Below, in pieces: positions 45,293-58,567 of a stretch of DNA of 64,000 nt. The stretch's first letter is position 1; every line of letters starts with the position of its first letter. The position numbers were made by a program, and so were the translations under genes. This DNA comes from Melitaea cinxia (taxonomy: Eukaryota; Arthropoda; Insecta; Lepidoptera; Nymphalidae). The stretch is from positions 2,480,001-2,544,000 of the forward strand of contig NC_059420.1 of the NCBI RefSeq assembly GCF_905220565.1. The letters are read 5' to 3'. The notes beneath the pieces are model-generated. The model ran no database searches. It was not told the DNA's origin and was given only the letters and a program-made list of their open reading frames with translations.

Positions 45293-47339
45293 ATTTCCGT
45301 ATTTATTTTTTATTTACATAACGTTACAAGCAGAACCACAATTCATTAGAAAAAAAAAACAAAAAGAAAATCCATGTTAAACCTTTAAAACCTATATAGG
45401 TGTACGTATTTTATGAACATAATACAAAGCCAAAATAATTTAAATAATAAATAATAATAATAATAGTAGCAAATAATATATTTTGTTACAAATTTTATTT
45501 TTTAATAATACTTATTTATTTATTTTTTTGAAAACAAACAAACAGTACATAATAAGTTTTATACATACCACATATTTAAAAAGCCTTATCAAAACAATTT
45601 CAAAACTATTTGGTTTTTAATTTAACCACATATAAAACCTCATCCTTATAAAAATTATAATTTTCCGCGCTAACGAAGCTACATCCATATTTATAATCTG
45701 CAAGAACACTTGAAACCTCAAAAAAAATTCAAGATGGCGCTCGGCGGGAAAACAACATCGAAAAATGAATAATTCACGGTAATACTTACAAATTACCGTC
45801 AGGATTACAGGAATACAAATTCCCCCAAACGAATAACATAAAGACGACATATGGCCGTCATTACGATTGGCTCCATTTTAGGTTTTTTTTTCTAATATTG
45901 TTTTATTAGATTCTATTATTTAATAAAGAAAAAAAAACTTTTAAAACGTTATTTTATGAAGTATGTATATATAAATGAAAATGAATCGTCGAATTGTACG
46001 CGCGTAACTTTCGAACGACTGGATCAAATTTGAATGTTTTCTTGTGGGTATTATAAATCGAAAATCCAAAAAAAAAATCATATGTTCATGTAAAATATAT
46101 TACGATACGACGTATGCCGTGTTAACTAATTTCTTAATAAGAGAGATTAAAAATTTCATTTAAAAACTTCGAGATTTTTTTTTTCATAAAAAATTAAAAA
46201 TTAATTTTAAAAAGGCTCCAAAGGCACCTTTGAATCATCACTTTACGAAGTACAATTATATTAGTATTTTTAAATTAACTAATAAGTCTGAGATCCGAAC
46301 TAGACGTGATCTTCACCTCCCTGCCTAATGGATAAAAATTAAATAATTATCTTTTTTATTTCGTTACAGATAAATTGCGAAAGGCTTGGCTAGGAATTTC
46401 CTGGCTAGGCTATATTATATTCGACAGCTGCCATTCAAACCAGAATTTTAGCATATAACCCCATATCATTGTTTTTGCAGTGAAATAGCGTCCATTTTGA
46501 TGTAAGATTTATTTATTAAGCATGTGGGTGAAAGTAACATGTTTATGCCTGCCACCCAGTAGTTATGCCAGAAAAATAATAGACAACCCAACATTTGCAT
46601 TTTCAACAGGCTTCATACTGTCGGTAGGTATTACATTTATTATTTAAACTCCTAGATAAATAAAATTAAAATTTTCAAATTTATATTATATATTTATACA
46701 CACGACACGGTATAGAAATTTTCACTCAACACTTTCGCGATTATTATTCTAATACACTAAAATAAATGTAAATTAATTTTCATCCATTAAGCAATGGGTG
46801 AAGGTCATCTCTAGTTCGGATCTTCTACTATAAAGTTATTGCAAAGCTGTAGACTATGCAAAGAGGAATCGGTAAAAACTCCGCAGTTACTCTTTTGATT
46901 AAAATTTCAATTATTATTAATTTAGTCATATTTTGCACGAATAGGTCGTAACCTACGACGGGTAATAATAATAATAATAATTTATTTAATTCAGATTTAC
47001 AAGTGTTAGTAACAATCTTATAACTTAAAAACTAACGTTAGGATGACATTGTAACACGTATGATTTTTAATTTGTGATTTTTTTTTTAGTGCGAATTACA
47101 GCTAGTTTCAAAATCCAATTTAAATTTAAATCCAATCAAGGTACTAAAATTCAAACAAAATTACAATTAAAATAAAGTCAAACTTAAAAAGACATCCATA
47201 GTAAAATTCTATCAAAATTACTATGAAAATTGAAACCGACACATTTTTATTATTAATATAATCTTGAATTAATTTTATGTTACATATTAGGTATTTTTTT
47301 TTAATTTATACTACAATCTTATACTATTAAACGAGCAAT
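45293..47339. other. Upstream or first-intron region of sim, AT-rich
   Basis: Holds a poly-AAT stretch (45440-45470), a LINE tail scrap (46815-46925), an AAT microsatellite (46963-46983) and one AGATGGCG (45732). No upstream sim exon could be identified. Confidence 0.45.
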
Positions 47340-47780
47340 TCTTGTATATATATATATATATAATCTGAATCTCGGAAACGGCTCCAACGATTTTCATGAA
47401 ATTTAGTATACAGGGGATTACGGGGGAGATAAATAAATCTAGCTAGGATTCATTTTTAGAAAATGTCGTTTTATCCCTGTTTTTAGGCAATGAAAAAATG
47501 GCTACAATATCGTTAGAATAAGAAGGTAAATTTCGCATCTGTCAATAAAGTTGTAATAGCTCAGGGGAAATCGGCCGATCGCGCTCGGCCGAAAAGATCA
47601 TGGTTCGAATCCTCACGTATTCCAGATCGATTATCGTTTTTTTTTCTTTTTTTTTCTAAAAAAAATAAAATCGAAAAATATTATTCATATTTTATCAATA
47701 TGTAATTCGTATTTAAATATGATTTTCAAAAAACACGATTTACTAAAAATACCGAGCTAAGCTCGGTCACCCAGGTCCTA
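47340..47780 (+). repeat. Interspersed repeat with tRNA-like middle
   Basis: ATCTGAATCTCGGAAACGGC start; 47555-47615 has TAGCTCAGGGGAAATCGGCC and GGTTCGAATCC like polymerase III boxes A and B; end GAGCTAAGCTCGGTCACCCA. Non-autonomous; class uncertain. Confidence 0.45.
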
Positions 47781-48225
47781 AAAATTTATGTAAAGACATC
47801 AAGATTTTGACAAATTCGTTTTTCGTTTACTGAGATAATGATTTTTCATTTGATTTGTCCGTATGACAGGAAATAAAATAATCTATACATATAATAAAAT
47901 GGTAGGAAAGTCAAAACTGTACATTGAATATTTTTCAAAAAGAATACTTGGGGTGTAATCCACAATCGATGCCGAAGCCAAAAATATAGTTTTTAGAATT
48001 TTTGTCTGTTTGTCTGTATGTATGTCCGGAATAAACTCAAAAAGTACTGCATGGATTTACTTCAAATTTGACACAAATATTATTAAGAAGTCGGGTCAAC
48101 ATATAGGCTACATATTATCACGCTATCACCTACGGGGAACGAGCAGTGAACCTTTATTTCCTCAACGCATTCTGTAATAACGTGTAATCTAACGACGCAT
48201 ATTTGAATGTTGTTATTATATGTTA

Positions 48226-48599
48226 TCTTAATATATATAAATCTCGTGTCACAATGTTTGTCCTTAATGGACTCCTAAACTACTTAACCGATTTTAGTCA
48301 AATTTGCACACCGTGTGCAGTTTGATCCAACTTAAAAGATAGGCTATATTTTATTTTGATATATTATGTTATTATTATATTTCAGAAAAAAATAAGGTGT
48401 CTTAATATATATAAATCTCGTGTCACAATGTTCGTCCTCAATTGACTCCTAAACTACTTAACCGATTTTAGTCAAATTTGCACACCGTGTGCAGTTTGAT
48501 CCAACTTAAAAGATAGGCTATATGTTATTTTGATATATTATGTTATTATTATATTTCAGAAAAAAATAAAGTGATACAAAGTTCGCCAGGTCAGCTAGT
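48226..48599 (+). mobile_element. Two Helitron-like copies in direct tandem
   Basis: First unit 48226-48399 and second 48400-48599 both start TCTTAATATATATAAATCTC. The first lacks the last 26 bp; the second ends GTCAGCTAG before T. Confidence 0.7.
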
Positions 48600-50820
48600 T
48601 AACATATAAAGTTAGCTTCACACTATAAATAAAGACATTCTGTAGTATATTTAGTATCAGCATTGCACCCGTGCGAAGTCGGGGCGGGTCGCTAGTAACT
48701 ATTATAAAATATAGTTTATAGAATTAATTTTATTTAATACACTAAATTTTTTTTTTCATATTTTTGAATTAAAAGATGACTGTAAAATATAAAGCCATAA
48801 TATAAATCAAAAAATATATATTTATTATTAATTATTACTTGCTGTATTTGATGCGTATCCGTCTGGTCATCTGTAAGTTTCGTGACGCAATATAACTCCG
48901 GAACTGTTTGAGAAAAACACTGAAAACTTTCACAGACTATATTTTTTCTTCTTATTTTAATTTTCTTAACTCGATTCAGTTCGCCGTTCAAAGTAAAAAA
49001 AAAAAAAAAACTTACGAAAATCCAAATCGATATCCATCGAGTATTCCATTCAATATAAAATTACACGGACCTTTCATAACTACAAAAAAAAAATTAAAAC
49101 TATTTAATATCGAAAAATTAAAAAAAAATCATCGCACCTAACTCTAACAGGTTCAAATCATTACTGGCCGGCGACACCTTGGCTATATCCGTTTCCGAAA
49201 AAATAAAACCAAAAAAAAAACTTATTGAACAGGTACAAGGGCGCAAATAAAGGGCCCGTATTGATCTGACATCTCCCGTTGATAATATTGTTACGTAACG
49301 GTTTAGGAGATATGATTGTGAAGACGTCAATATTTGGACATTTTTAACCGACTTTGAAGAAATGAACATTATGATAACAACCCCTATACACATATCGGAT
49401 ACCTTTACTTTCATAATTTTTCTTAAGACCTATAAGTCACAGCGTGATTTAATGTAACCTAAGCCTATTCTTAATTAAAAAAAAATGTTAGTTATAGAGA
49501 CTGTCATAGTAATCAAACAAAACACTATCATCAGCTGGCTGCTATAAGAATGGCGGAGACGTAAACCCATAAGATTTTTTCCTCTCTAAAAGTGCACAGC
49601 TAAAGAAAATTTCATTTTGATAATATCTATTGCAAAATACGTTTTTCAGATATAATTTAAAAGTTTCGAGATTATTTAATTCAAATAAGATAATACTTAT
49701 TAGAATATTTGTTTATAGTTTCAAGATCATTCAAAACTACTATAATTTTAATGTATGACATTCAAAAAGAGCTTTTGTTTTGCAATACAATTTATTATTT
49801 ACAAATGAATAATTGTTGCTATATATAGAAACTGATTTTAATCGCCAATAACACAAGTTTATCTCGTATTAACACCTGGTTATAATGTGGTAACATTATG
49901 CGCGGCCATGTCTGGTAATTCGTTGAAAAGGAAATCAATAAAAGCATACATTTGCATATCGGACATCTTGGCTGAATATGACGAGACGTTTGCTATTTGA
50001 ATCGCGGAAAAAATTAGATTTGAAATTTGAATCTCTTCAAATTCTTTAGTTTGACTAAATAGTTTTTTTTTAAATTCTTTATCTGTATTTTTATACGTTA
50101 TATTCTAGTTTTAAATCCTTATATGTATTCTGTGCAAAGGATTGTCTATATTCGTATTTTGAATCGTTATTTTTTATTGATTTATAGTGACAGAATGATG
50201 ATCTGTTATGGATTTGAAACATTACATTTACCTATTAGATTTTCGAAAAATAGGATTTAAAATTTCAGTCTGTTTAAAATTCTTTGTTAATTTTTTTTTA
50301 TGTTGTACCGCTACAGGTTCTGCCAGAAAAACAGCATTTTTGGCAGCAAATTTTTGTTGTCAAAAACAATACCTCAATACCTTAACTACCTCATAGTAAC
50401 TTATTTGGCCTTTTCTATTCTATTTCTGTCTGTCCTCCTTTATTGACCTTTATTTTTTTATCGTATTATTTTATGTCATTATTAAATTTTATTGCTTCTT
50501 TTTATAAATTGTAAACTATATGTTTTTGGTCAATAAACAAGTTTTCTTTTTTTCACGGGAAGTTGGTAGTACTACAAGTTTTTGAGCTTTAATCGGATAA
50601 TTTTATTTCTAAGCGTTTACATTTTGCGACTTGTTACAAGATTCGAAATTAAAATATTTTTTTTATAATACACTCCTAAATCTAATTTTTTGCAACTTTT
50701 TGGAAAAGTAAAGTTTGTACGCAAAGCGTAAGTACTATTTGTTTCCAATCTTTTTGATGTTTTTTCCACTGCATATAATAACATTATTAATCTAATAGGC
50801 AAGGCATACTTTTTTATATA
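48600..50820. other. AT-rich region without genes
   Basis: 48600-48700 contains an inverted-type Helitron end (CGTGCGAAGTCGGGGCGGGT). The remainder has long A/T runs and no frame with family resemblance. Confidence 0.45.
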
Positions 50821-50821
50821 T

Positions 50822-50995
50822 AATTAGGCCGTTAAACAAGCGCACGGTCATCTGATGATAAGCGATTACCGCAGTTTCTAGACTTCTGCAACATCAGAAG
50901 CATCGCAAGCGCATTGCCGACCCTATCCCCAATTCCCCCAGGAGCTCTGGTCACCTTACTCACCAACAGGAACACAACACTGCTTGAAAGCAGTG
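50822..50995 (-). repeat. Common interspersed repeat, inverted copy
   Basis: TAGGCCGTTAAACAAGCGCA to CACAACACTGCTTGAAAGCA. Confidence 0.6.
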
Positions 50996-51314
50996 ATCTG
51001 TGTTCAAGGTACTATAACTATTGTTCTAGTCTAGTGTTAAAAGTTCGGTTAGCCCCGACGGTTTCAGATTTGATGCTCGCTCGGAGCGACATAATCTATA
51101 AATTTCATTTCCGGTCCCAAGGTAGTCCCGATTGTCGTCGTTTTCTTTAAAATAATATAAAACCTTTAGCAATTTTTTGTTCTCTTCTTTTCTCATAAAA
51201 TAGAGGAAGGAACATGCAGTAAAAGCCTAGTGGATTAAGCTCTAGCCCTTTTCTAAAGAAAGAATGATATCCGCCGTGGTAGTTTAAGCTTCATAATTCT
51301 GCAATATACATAAA

Positions 51315-51480
51315 CTAAAATACAAAAAACATTTATTCAAATTGGCTTCAAAAGCATTTTTAATCGCCATTTTACATTGTATTGGTTTTAATTAAATAAT
51401 TATAGTTAAAAGTTAAGAAACTGTAATTCGGAATGTAGATTATGCAGCGGAGAATCGGCAAGAAAATTAACAGTTACTTT
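51315..51480 (-). repeat. LINE 3-prime tail, inverted
   Basis: ATTTATTCAAATTGGCTTCA and GGAATGTAGATTATGCAGCG. Confidence 0.5.
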
Positions 51481-51837
51481 TATATATCAGTAAATATATA
51501 TTTATTCGCAACCTGTAAATGCAAAAGTTGTAGTTTGCTAGTTCGAATAAAAAATATGTCTTAGTTTGCACTTTTTGATACAAATGAATATAGATTAATC
51601 GCCGAAATGTACGCGCATTACTTCCGTCCACTGCAGCAAATTGGACAAACTTTCTTTGTGTTCATTATTGTCAAGACAAGGTTTGCTTATAGGAAAATTA
51701 AGGTTATAATTGTGTTTGTTATCAAAAAAAAAAACAACTTCAATTTAGATTAACAAGTAATAAAATAGTAATAATAATAGTTTACATATTTACAATTCAC
51801 AACTTAAGAACTAAATATTTACAGATAGTTTTGGTAT

Positions 51838-52150
51838 AATTCATGTCCGCGTGGAATTGTGCCAAGAATGCTGGCAGCATTTCCTCGTTGAATCGCTATG
51901 CCGATTCTCTGGGCAAAAAATCCACCAGCCCTCTTGTCACCCGTGGAGGCAATAAGGCGAGGAGTGATCTCATTAAAAAAAAATTGGTATTGCTACTCCA
52001 AGGTTCAAGTGTTTCGACTGCAAACGGCACAAAGATGTAATTCGGAATTAATGACGAATATTTGTGCCGTTTAGTCGTTTCAGCTCTTCCCGCTGCGGCT
52101 CCCGCTTTTAAGGCTGTTTCCCTGACATGCGACGGAGCGCATGTGTAATA
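51838..52150 (-). pseudogene. Retroelement ORF fragment, minus strand
   Basis: The minus strand reads CAPSHVRETALKAGAAAGRA, then NYIFVPFAVETLEPWSS, a slip at an A-run near 51976-51984, and GFFAQRIGIAIQRGNAASIL. I associate FVPFAVET...QRGNAAS with the C-terminal end of retroelement RT polyproteins in invertebrates, but cannot name the family. Confidence 0.45.
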
Positions 52151-52335
52151 AAATCAAAATCAAAAATAACTTTATTCAAATAGGCTTCAAAAGCACTTTC
52201 GAATCGTCATTTTACAAATTAAAATTTTAAAAGTGATTATTATTTTTAAAGTGAAGCTAACACCGATCCGAAATATAGATTCTGCAGAAAAGAACCACCA
52301 ATATACTCCGCAGTTATTCTTCTTCTTCAAAAAAA
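52151..52335 (-). repeat. LINE 3-prime tail, inverted
   Basis: AAAATCAAAATCAAAAATAA, TTTATTCAAATAGGCTTCAA and TATAGATTCTGCAGAAAAGA. Confidence 0.5.
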
Positions 52336-52898
52336 AAAATAGACACTGTGTTTAAAACGAGAACACCGTCAGTGTGGCTAGTCGAAAAAATAATCAATTA
52401 ATCACACATTATTAGGGATAATTAAAGAAAGTAGCTTTTGGTATTTAACTGGGACCACATGACAAGGCACCATTCGAATAAAAAATTTCAAAATCACACA
52501 CAAAAAAAAATTGTCGAATTGATAACCTCCTCCTTTTTTCAAATCGATTAAATATATCGATTTATTTACAGAATCAGACAGCTAGAAGTTCCCTAAATGA
52601 GCTAGTTTATACATTTCTTGTTGAATTAGGTTTAAGTAACTAAATATTTTCTCAAAACCAAGGAAGAAATAACAAAGATTTAATAAGCAATTCGTCATAT
52701 ACTTAAGTACTGTAAGTCTTGTGAACAAAAAGTGCACACGTGCGTCCCCCGGATCCGGGTTTGATCCCCGGTGGTCCCGTCTCATTATCTTAGAGGGAAT
52801 TAGAAACGATGTCTTCTAAATAAATAAAAGTGAATCGCTAAAATGTGCTGCTTACCACAATGCTAGGAAATGGCTGGAGAAATTCGAAATTTTTTTTT

Positions 52899-53047
52899 GA
52901 AGTAAAACCTTTTTACGCACGCTTGAACCGGTCAATGCATAATGAGAGCATTATGAAAAGTATGATCGGACGGGGCGAACGGACGTTGAGAGGGAGATAT
53001 AAGTTAGTGAAGATAGAAAGAGAGGGAGCTACGTTAAGTTTTACTTC
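52899..53047. mobile_element. MITE, third copy of the 4109-4290 family
   Basis: GAAGTAAAACCTTTTTACGC, AGTATGATCGGACGGGGCGA, TAAGTTTTACTTC. 53048-53825 after it holds nothing recognised. Confidence 0.55.
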
Positions 53048-53830
53048 TGTCATGTGGTCTAAAGCATAGACATTTTTTTTTTAATTTTTCTAATACTTTA
53101 ATTTACTGATATAATTTATCAGATAGGTGTTCCTATTAGCGATTTATGAAAAATCATTTTTTAATTTTGTGTATGTAGGTATATTATTTATTATTTTACT
53201 TTCTATTTGATTTAAAAAAAAAAGATATTAAGTAAAGGACTATTTCGGTTCCAAGTATACCATAGTAGTAGCTATACAAAAAGGATTTTTTGTTACAACG
53301 TTTCCCATTGGTAGGTCCCATTGGTACAGACTACATACGCCTAAATCATCGTTAAACCTCTGATTCATCAATTCAAATCTGCTTAAGATTACAAGCTTAA
53401 TTTTTTCACCTTAATTCCTTTTAAAACTAATATAAAATGTTAATTTTACGCATTCAAGGGAAAAAGGCCGCGTGGGAACGGGTAGAAGTGTCTAAGTTTC
53501 TCACCTAATTCTATTTGACTTTGACTTTGACTTTTGTTTTTTTTTTGTCAGAGTATTGTCTCTGGCCGCAAACGGACGCGCGTGTCCGAAGGAGGTTTTA
53601 TTGGTTTTTTTTTTTCGCAAATGACACCTGTAGCGTTATTGACATGTCGGTGCGTAATCTCGTAGTAATTTGGACGGGCGGCGTGAGAAGATATTCTCAT
53701 GAATGAACTACATTTTTGAATGGATTCGTTATTTTGGTGATTTATTTGTGCTATGTAACAGAATTATGTGTGTCTTAAGATATTAATTATATTATTTACG
53801 AGAGAAATTTTATTCAGTATATAATTATAC

Positions 53831-54135
53831 TAGCTGTGCCCGCGACTTCATCCGCGTGAAATTTTACAAAAACGTTATTTTTCAGTGGGCAGAGTTATAA
53901 AATAAATAAATTTCGAAAATGAAAGTAGCCTAAGTTAATTCTTATTACATCAGCTATCTGCCGGTGGAAGTCCCGTCAAAATGGGTCCAGCCGTTTCAGA
54001 GATTAGCCGGAACAAACAGACAGACAGACAGACAGACAAAAATTGTAAAAAATGTTATTTTGCTATATGTACCGTGTCGTAAATCTTCCTCTTTATTTTA
54101 ATATTACATACAGACACTCCAATTTTATTTATTTG
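53831..54135 (-). mobile_element. Helitron-like element (second subfamily)
   Basis: ACTAGCTGTGCCCGCGACTT and CATCAGCTATCTGCCGGTGG, with a CAGA microsatellite at 54014-54036. Confidence 0.6.
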
Positions 54136-54227
54136 TATAGATACATGCATCTGGTATTTCAATTTTTAATGTTTATGAAATCTAGCGTTTGTGATAATCT
54201 GTTGTTTTTTATATTATTTAATGACGT

Positions 54228-54425
54228 TTCCCCCACCGTGCCTCGGAGAGCACGTTAAGCCGTCGGTTCCGGTTGTTATCATGTACACCTGATAGCGATC
54301 GTTACTCATAGTAGGGAATTATCCGCCAACCCGCATTGGAGCAGCGTGGTGGATTGGGCTCTGATCCTTCTCCTACATGGGGAAAAAGGCCTATGCCCAG
54401 TAGTGGGATATTACAGGCTGGAGTG
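54228..54425 (+). mobile_element. SINE body without head
   Basis: CCCCCACCGTGCCTCGGAGA to GTGGGATATTACAGGCTGGA; 5-prime truncated. Confidence 0.75.
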
Positions 54426-55548
54426 TAAGACGTTTTAGTTTTTTTTAAGTGGTAAGGTATTATTACCTCATGTACCAAATGTTTTTACTGCCTTAAGGTT
54501 TCTTTTTTCGTCGAGAAAAGCTAGGGTAAAAGGTATTTTTATTCAAGTATCCTCTTTCAGTGAAAAAACTTATATTTAAACGTTTTAACCAATACCTTTG
54601 CCTAAATACTATTAGAAAAAAAGTCTTATTAAGAAAAATTGAAATATTCTCACAGCGCCTGCAAATATTCTGACTAATTTCACTACGGTGTTAAAATTGT
54701 CCATTTAACATTGAGTTTGAGTCATTTTTTTCTCTCAGACAATGAAGCTCGAATATTCAAAAAGGTTTTTTTTTGTACTCTCTATGTCTTTGAAGTGACA
54801 GGTCTAAATTGGCAGGAACTCGGCTGTCATTGTTAGGCGCGGGAAAATTTTCACAACAATGGCGGGACATGCTTTGTTTTTTTTTTGCTTTTCTAATTAT
54901 TTATAATGAATAATTTTTAGATAAAATATTACTTAATAAATTATTATTGTTTGTAAGGTTTTGCTTAATTGGGAATGATTTAAACATTAAAAAAATAGCC
55001 GTCGAGAAAAATTGCGGGTAACAACTAGTCTACAACTAGCAAGCGGAAGATAATTTATACTTCCAAAGGTGTACAAACACGGGAATGTCAAATACATCAC
55101 ACACTTTTTGTGGCGCGTCGGGTAGCGATTATGGGATTAAAGTGTTTAGGATATAAGAATTATGGGTATGAGGGTCGTAAGCCCGACTCAACATCTGGTG
55201 TGGGGACTTAGTTGTTCCGATATGGATTGGTACACTATATGCGTGTATCATGGTTTTACTTGAGAGCATAAGTAGTGGTATTTTGAGACACATAGTGATG
55301 TTATATAGCCTACTAGATGTATTGATAACTTTGTTTACTATTTAACAATTTTACCTTCATCTCTACTTACAAGAGAATTGTAAATAATTCTTATTTCTGA
55401 TCTGTTTTCTCAAGTTACAATATAGCCTATGTCACTCAGTTATAACACGACAATCTACTGGTGAAGGAATATTTAAAATCGATTTGGTAATTTTTGAGTT
55501 CGTCAATTACAAACAAACATAAAATCAAATATTTTCTCTTTATAATAT
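54426..55548. other. AT-rich region, nothing recognised
   Basis: No reading frame or repeat identified. Confidence 0.4.
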
Positions 55549-55710
55549 TACTAACTGTGGCCGCGGTTTGACACGCGTCAATTTGAAGAAACAATACTCT
55601 ATAGAACCCTCGGTAATGGATATCAAAGAAATTTTCTATCCTAACCACTAGTTCCTGAGATTATCGAATTCAAGCAAACAAACTCTTCAACTTTATAATA
55701 TTACTATAGA
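55549..55710 (-). mobile_element. Helitron-like element
   Basis: ACTAACTGTGGCCGCGGTTT to CTTTATAATATTACTATAGA; same subfamily as 91-267. 55711-56554 holds only diverged Helitron-like phrases. Confidence 0.5.
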
Positions 55711-56554
55711 CAGTATACATGTTTAGATTAAAAAATTTCCTACAAAATCGAGTTAAATTCAATCATAATTAGTGCTTCAATTTGTTACAAATATATCCGG
55801 AATTCGATTCCATACAAACACACAACTACAACAATGTAAGCGATGTGTCACCGTGCAACAATGTGTAGAAATGGTGGTACGTGCCGCAACAGTAAATAAC
55901 ATGCAACGAGGCTCGTAGAGGCACGTTTCCACAACTACATAGTATTTAAGCTTAGTTTAAAATCGTTACTTATAATAATATCGTTTACGCTATTTTGTTT
56001 TAACAATTTTGGTTTAATGATTTCATAATGCAACAATGATTTTCTGATAGACCGCCAGTTACAAATACTAATTTGCATACATCAATTCATATAATAAAAA
56101 TGTAACGGATCGCTGTCTGTACATGGAAGATATATGAAAAAAAAATATTAATAGTATAGCCATAGCCAATAGCACCTAAAATAATGATTGTTAGAATTTT
56201 TGTATGTGCGTTTGTGCACGCTAATCTCAGAAACGGCCAATCCCATTTAGATGTAGTTTACACTAATATATTATGGTAGACTTCACTTAATATTTAGTGT
56301 TGGTTTCGTGTCAATCGGTTCGTAAATAAAAAAGTTATGCCAATTTAAAGAATCACGTTGAACATGTAAATACCCAAACGACGGTGTTTATAATCGAAAA
56401 TAAACCAAAATATATATCCAAAAATATTGTCCAAAGACACTATTCCACGCGGCCTAAGTCGTGGGCACATCTAGTCATTGAATAAAGCTTGGAAAATGCT
56501 AAAGAAGCTCTCTATATAACTTTATAAAGACTAGATTAGTGAGATAGCTTCAAA

Positions 56555-56690
56555 TCAGCCTATCGTAATCCACTGCTGGACATAGGCCTCCACAAATTCG
56601 AGCCAAAAATGGCGTTAACTCATGTGTTGCCGCAGAGCTGGCTTAGTCGCACCGAAGATGCTGCTGCCCGTCCCAGCTTAGGTAGGCTTA
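56555..56690 (-). repeat. RTE-like LINE 3-prime tail, inverted and shortened
   Basis: CCACTGCTGGACATAGGCCT, then GTTGCCGCAGAGCTGGCTTA with the middle missing. Confidence 0.5.
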
Positions 56691-56802
56691 TAATGATAAA
56701 AATAGCAGAGTATATGGAATGTTTTCTTTACTAATTAGTAAAAAATTAGGTAGGGTAGGTAAGTTAGGTTGCATGGGTGGGGTTGGTTATGGAAACTAGA
56801 TA

Positions 56803-58099
56803 ACACGTGGTTCAATAAGTCCCGAGACTAAGTACTAAAAAAAGGTCTTTTTTATAAAATTAATTTTTATTCATCAACATAGTCTCCTCGAAGAGCGATA
56901 CAGTCCCTCCAACGCTTTTCTAACTTTTCTATCCCATGTGTGTAGAATGATTTGTCTTTGGCTTCAAAATAAGCCTCCGTTGCTGCGATAACTTCACTAT
57001 TTGAGTCAAATTTCTTACCCTGAAGCATTTTTTTGAGGTCTGCAAACAGCCAGTAATCGCTGGGGGCCAAGTCTGGTGAATAAGGGGGATGAGGAAGCAT
57101 TTCGAAGCCCAATTCGTTAATTTTGGCCATCGTTCTCACGGACTTGTGACAAGGCGCGTTGTCCTGGTGAAACACCACTTTCTTTTTGTTCATGTGAGGC
57201 CGTTTATCCGCAATTTCGTACTTCAATCGCTCCAATAAGCACATGTAATAGTCACTATTTATATTTTGCCCCTTTTCAAGGTAGTCGATGAAAAGTATTC
57301 CATGCGCATCCCAAAATATAGACGCCATAACCTTACCGGCCGATTTCTGAGTCTTTGGACGCTTCGGGCGGCTTTCACCAGCCGCTCTCCACTCCGCTGC
57401 CTGCCGATTGGATTCCGGAGTGAAATGGTATATCCAGGTTTCATCCATTGTTACATACCGACGTAAAAAATCCTTTTTATTATGATTCATCAGCGCCAAA
57501 CATCGCTCTGAATCATTGATACGTTGTTCCTTTTGATTAGTTGTAAGCAAACGCGGCACCCACTTAGAAAAAAGCTTTTTCATGGCCAAATTTTTATGTA
57601 AAATAGTGAAAACACTACCAGCTGAAATCTTCACTATCTCGGCTATCTCTCGCACTTTTACCTTCCGATCTTCCAATACGATTTTGAGGACTTGGTTAAT
57701 ATTTTGTTGAGTCACTGCTTCATTTGGACGACCTGAGCGTTCCCCATCATTGGTGTCCATGCGACCGCGTTTGAAGTCGGCATACTACCGACAAATGGTT
57801 GCTTTAGAGGGAGCTGATCCTGCATAACATTTTATAAGCCATTGCTGTGCTTCAACGGTATTTTTTCCCATTAAAAAACAATGTTTTATCAACACGCGAA
57901 ACTCGTTTTGTCCATTGTATCGAAATTACAACCGTAGCGTCAGTTAAATGTTTCAAAATCAATAATTTTATTTTCCCATTTTTAAAAATTTGACACAGTC
58001 ATATTCTTGTATTGATAGCCAGTACTTTTTAAAAATCAAAAGAGTTTTTAATATATGCGCCATTTCCAGGTTAGTCTCGGGACTTATTGAACGATCTAG
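56803..58099 (-). mobile_element. mariner element, about 1.3 kb
   Basis: Terminal inverted repeats share TTCAATAAGTCCCGAGACTA (56811-56830; inverted at 58072-58091). TA lies at 56801-56802 and 58100-58101, though the outer 8 bp of the two ends differ. Size fits mariner. Confidence 0.85.
56867..57915 (-). pseudogene. mariner transposase, disabled
   Basis: 57760-56867 is an uninterrupted 297-residue stretch: HTH remnants (KVREIAEIVKISAGSVFTIL), VTMDETWIYHF (D1), VVFHQDNAPCH (D2) and YSPDLAPSDYWLF (D3), with 34 residues between D2 and D3, the mariner DD34D. Upstream coding for the first helix-turn-helix is readable to about 57915 but has an in-frame TAG at 57787-57785 where a Trp is usual, and a one-base shift near the initiator. 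The first Met of the open part cannot give the full DNA-binding domain. Confidence 0.88.
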
Positions 58100-58567
58100 T
58101 AGGTGTAACAAATAAGTATTGATAGCTAAAACTAACACCAAAAAAGAAACGATTTTCATCATTCGATCAGACATCTTATCTCATCAGACTTTTCAGATTG
58201 GCTGGTATTACTCGTACCATACGGTACCATTTCACATTATAAGTACAATATTTTCTTTTGAATATTAATCCATTCAGATTAATGGCTTCCACCAGTGCCA
58301 AATTAGCCCAGATGATTTTACCATGTCGCGTAGAATGAAGAAGACAATTCTGTAAAATAAAATACGAAAGAACGAAATACTAATGAAGTAATGACTATGC
58401 GTTAATGAATTACATCTAAGCATTTTGACTTTCTAAAATTATTTAAAATAAGATATTTGCCATGTTTTTTTTGTATTTAATTATAAATGTTTTTCACCCC
58501 TTCCTCCCAAGAAAAGTAGGTACCAAATTTTGGATAAAATATAATCAGTGCCATATTTTTTTTATAT
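58100..58567. other. Nothing recognised
   Basis: AT-rich spacer between the mariner and a common repeat. Confidence 0.4.

Noticed and set aside
45617..45850. Upstream sim exon or small minus-strand gene
   Set aside because: The peptide is hydrophobic and unlike any sim N-terminus, and no convincing donor fits the acceptor at 45123.
47550..47625. tRNA gene at TAGCTCAGG...GGTTCGAATCC
   Set aside because: Arms do not pair into a complete cloverleaf and the segment is inside a longer dispersed repeat.
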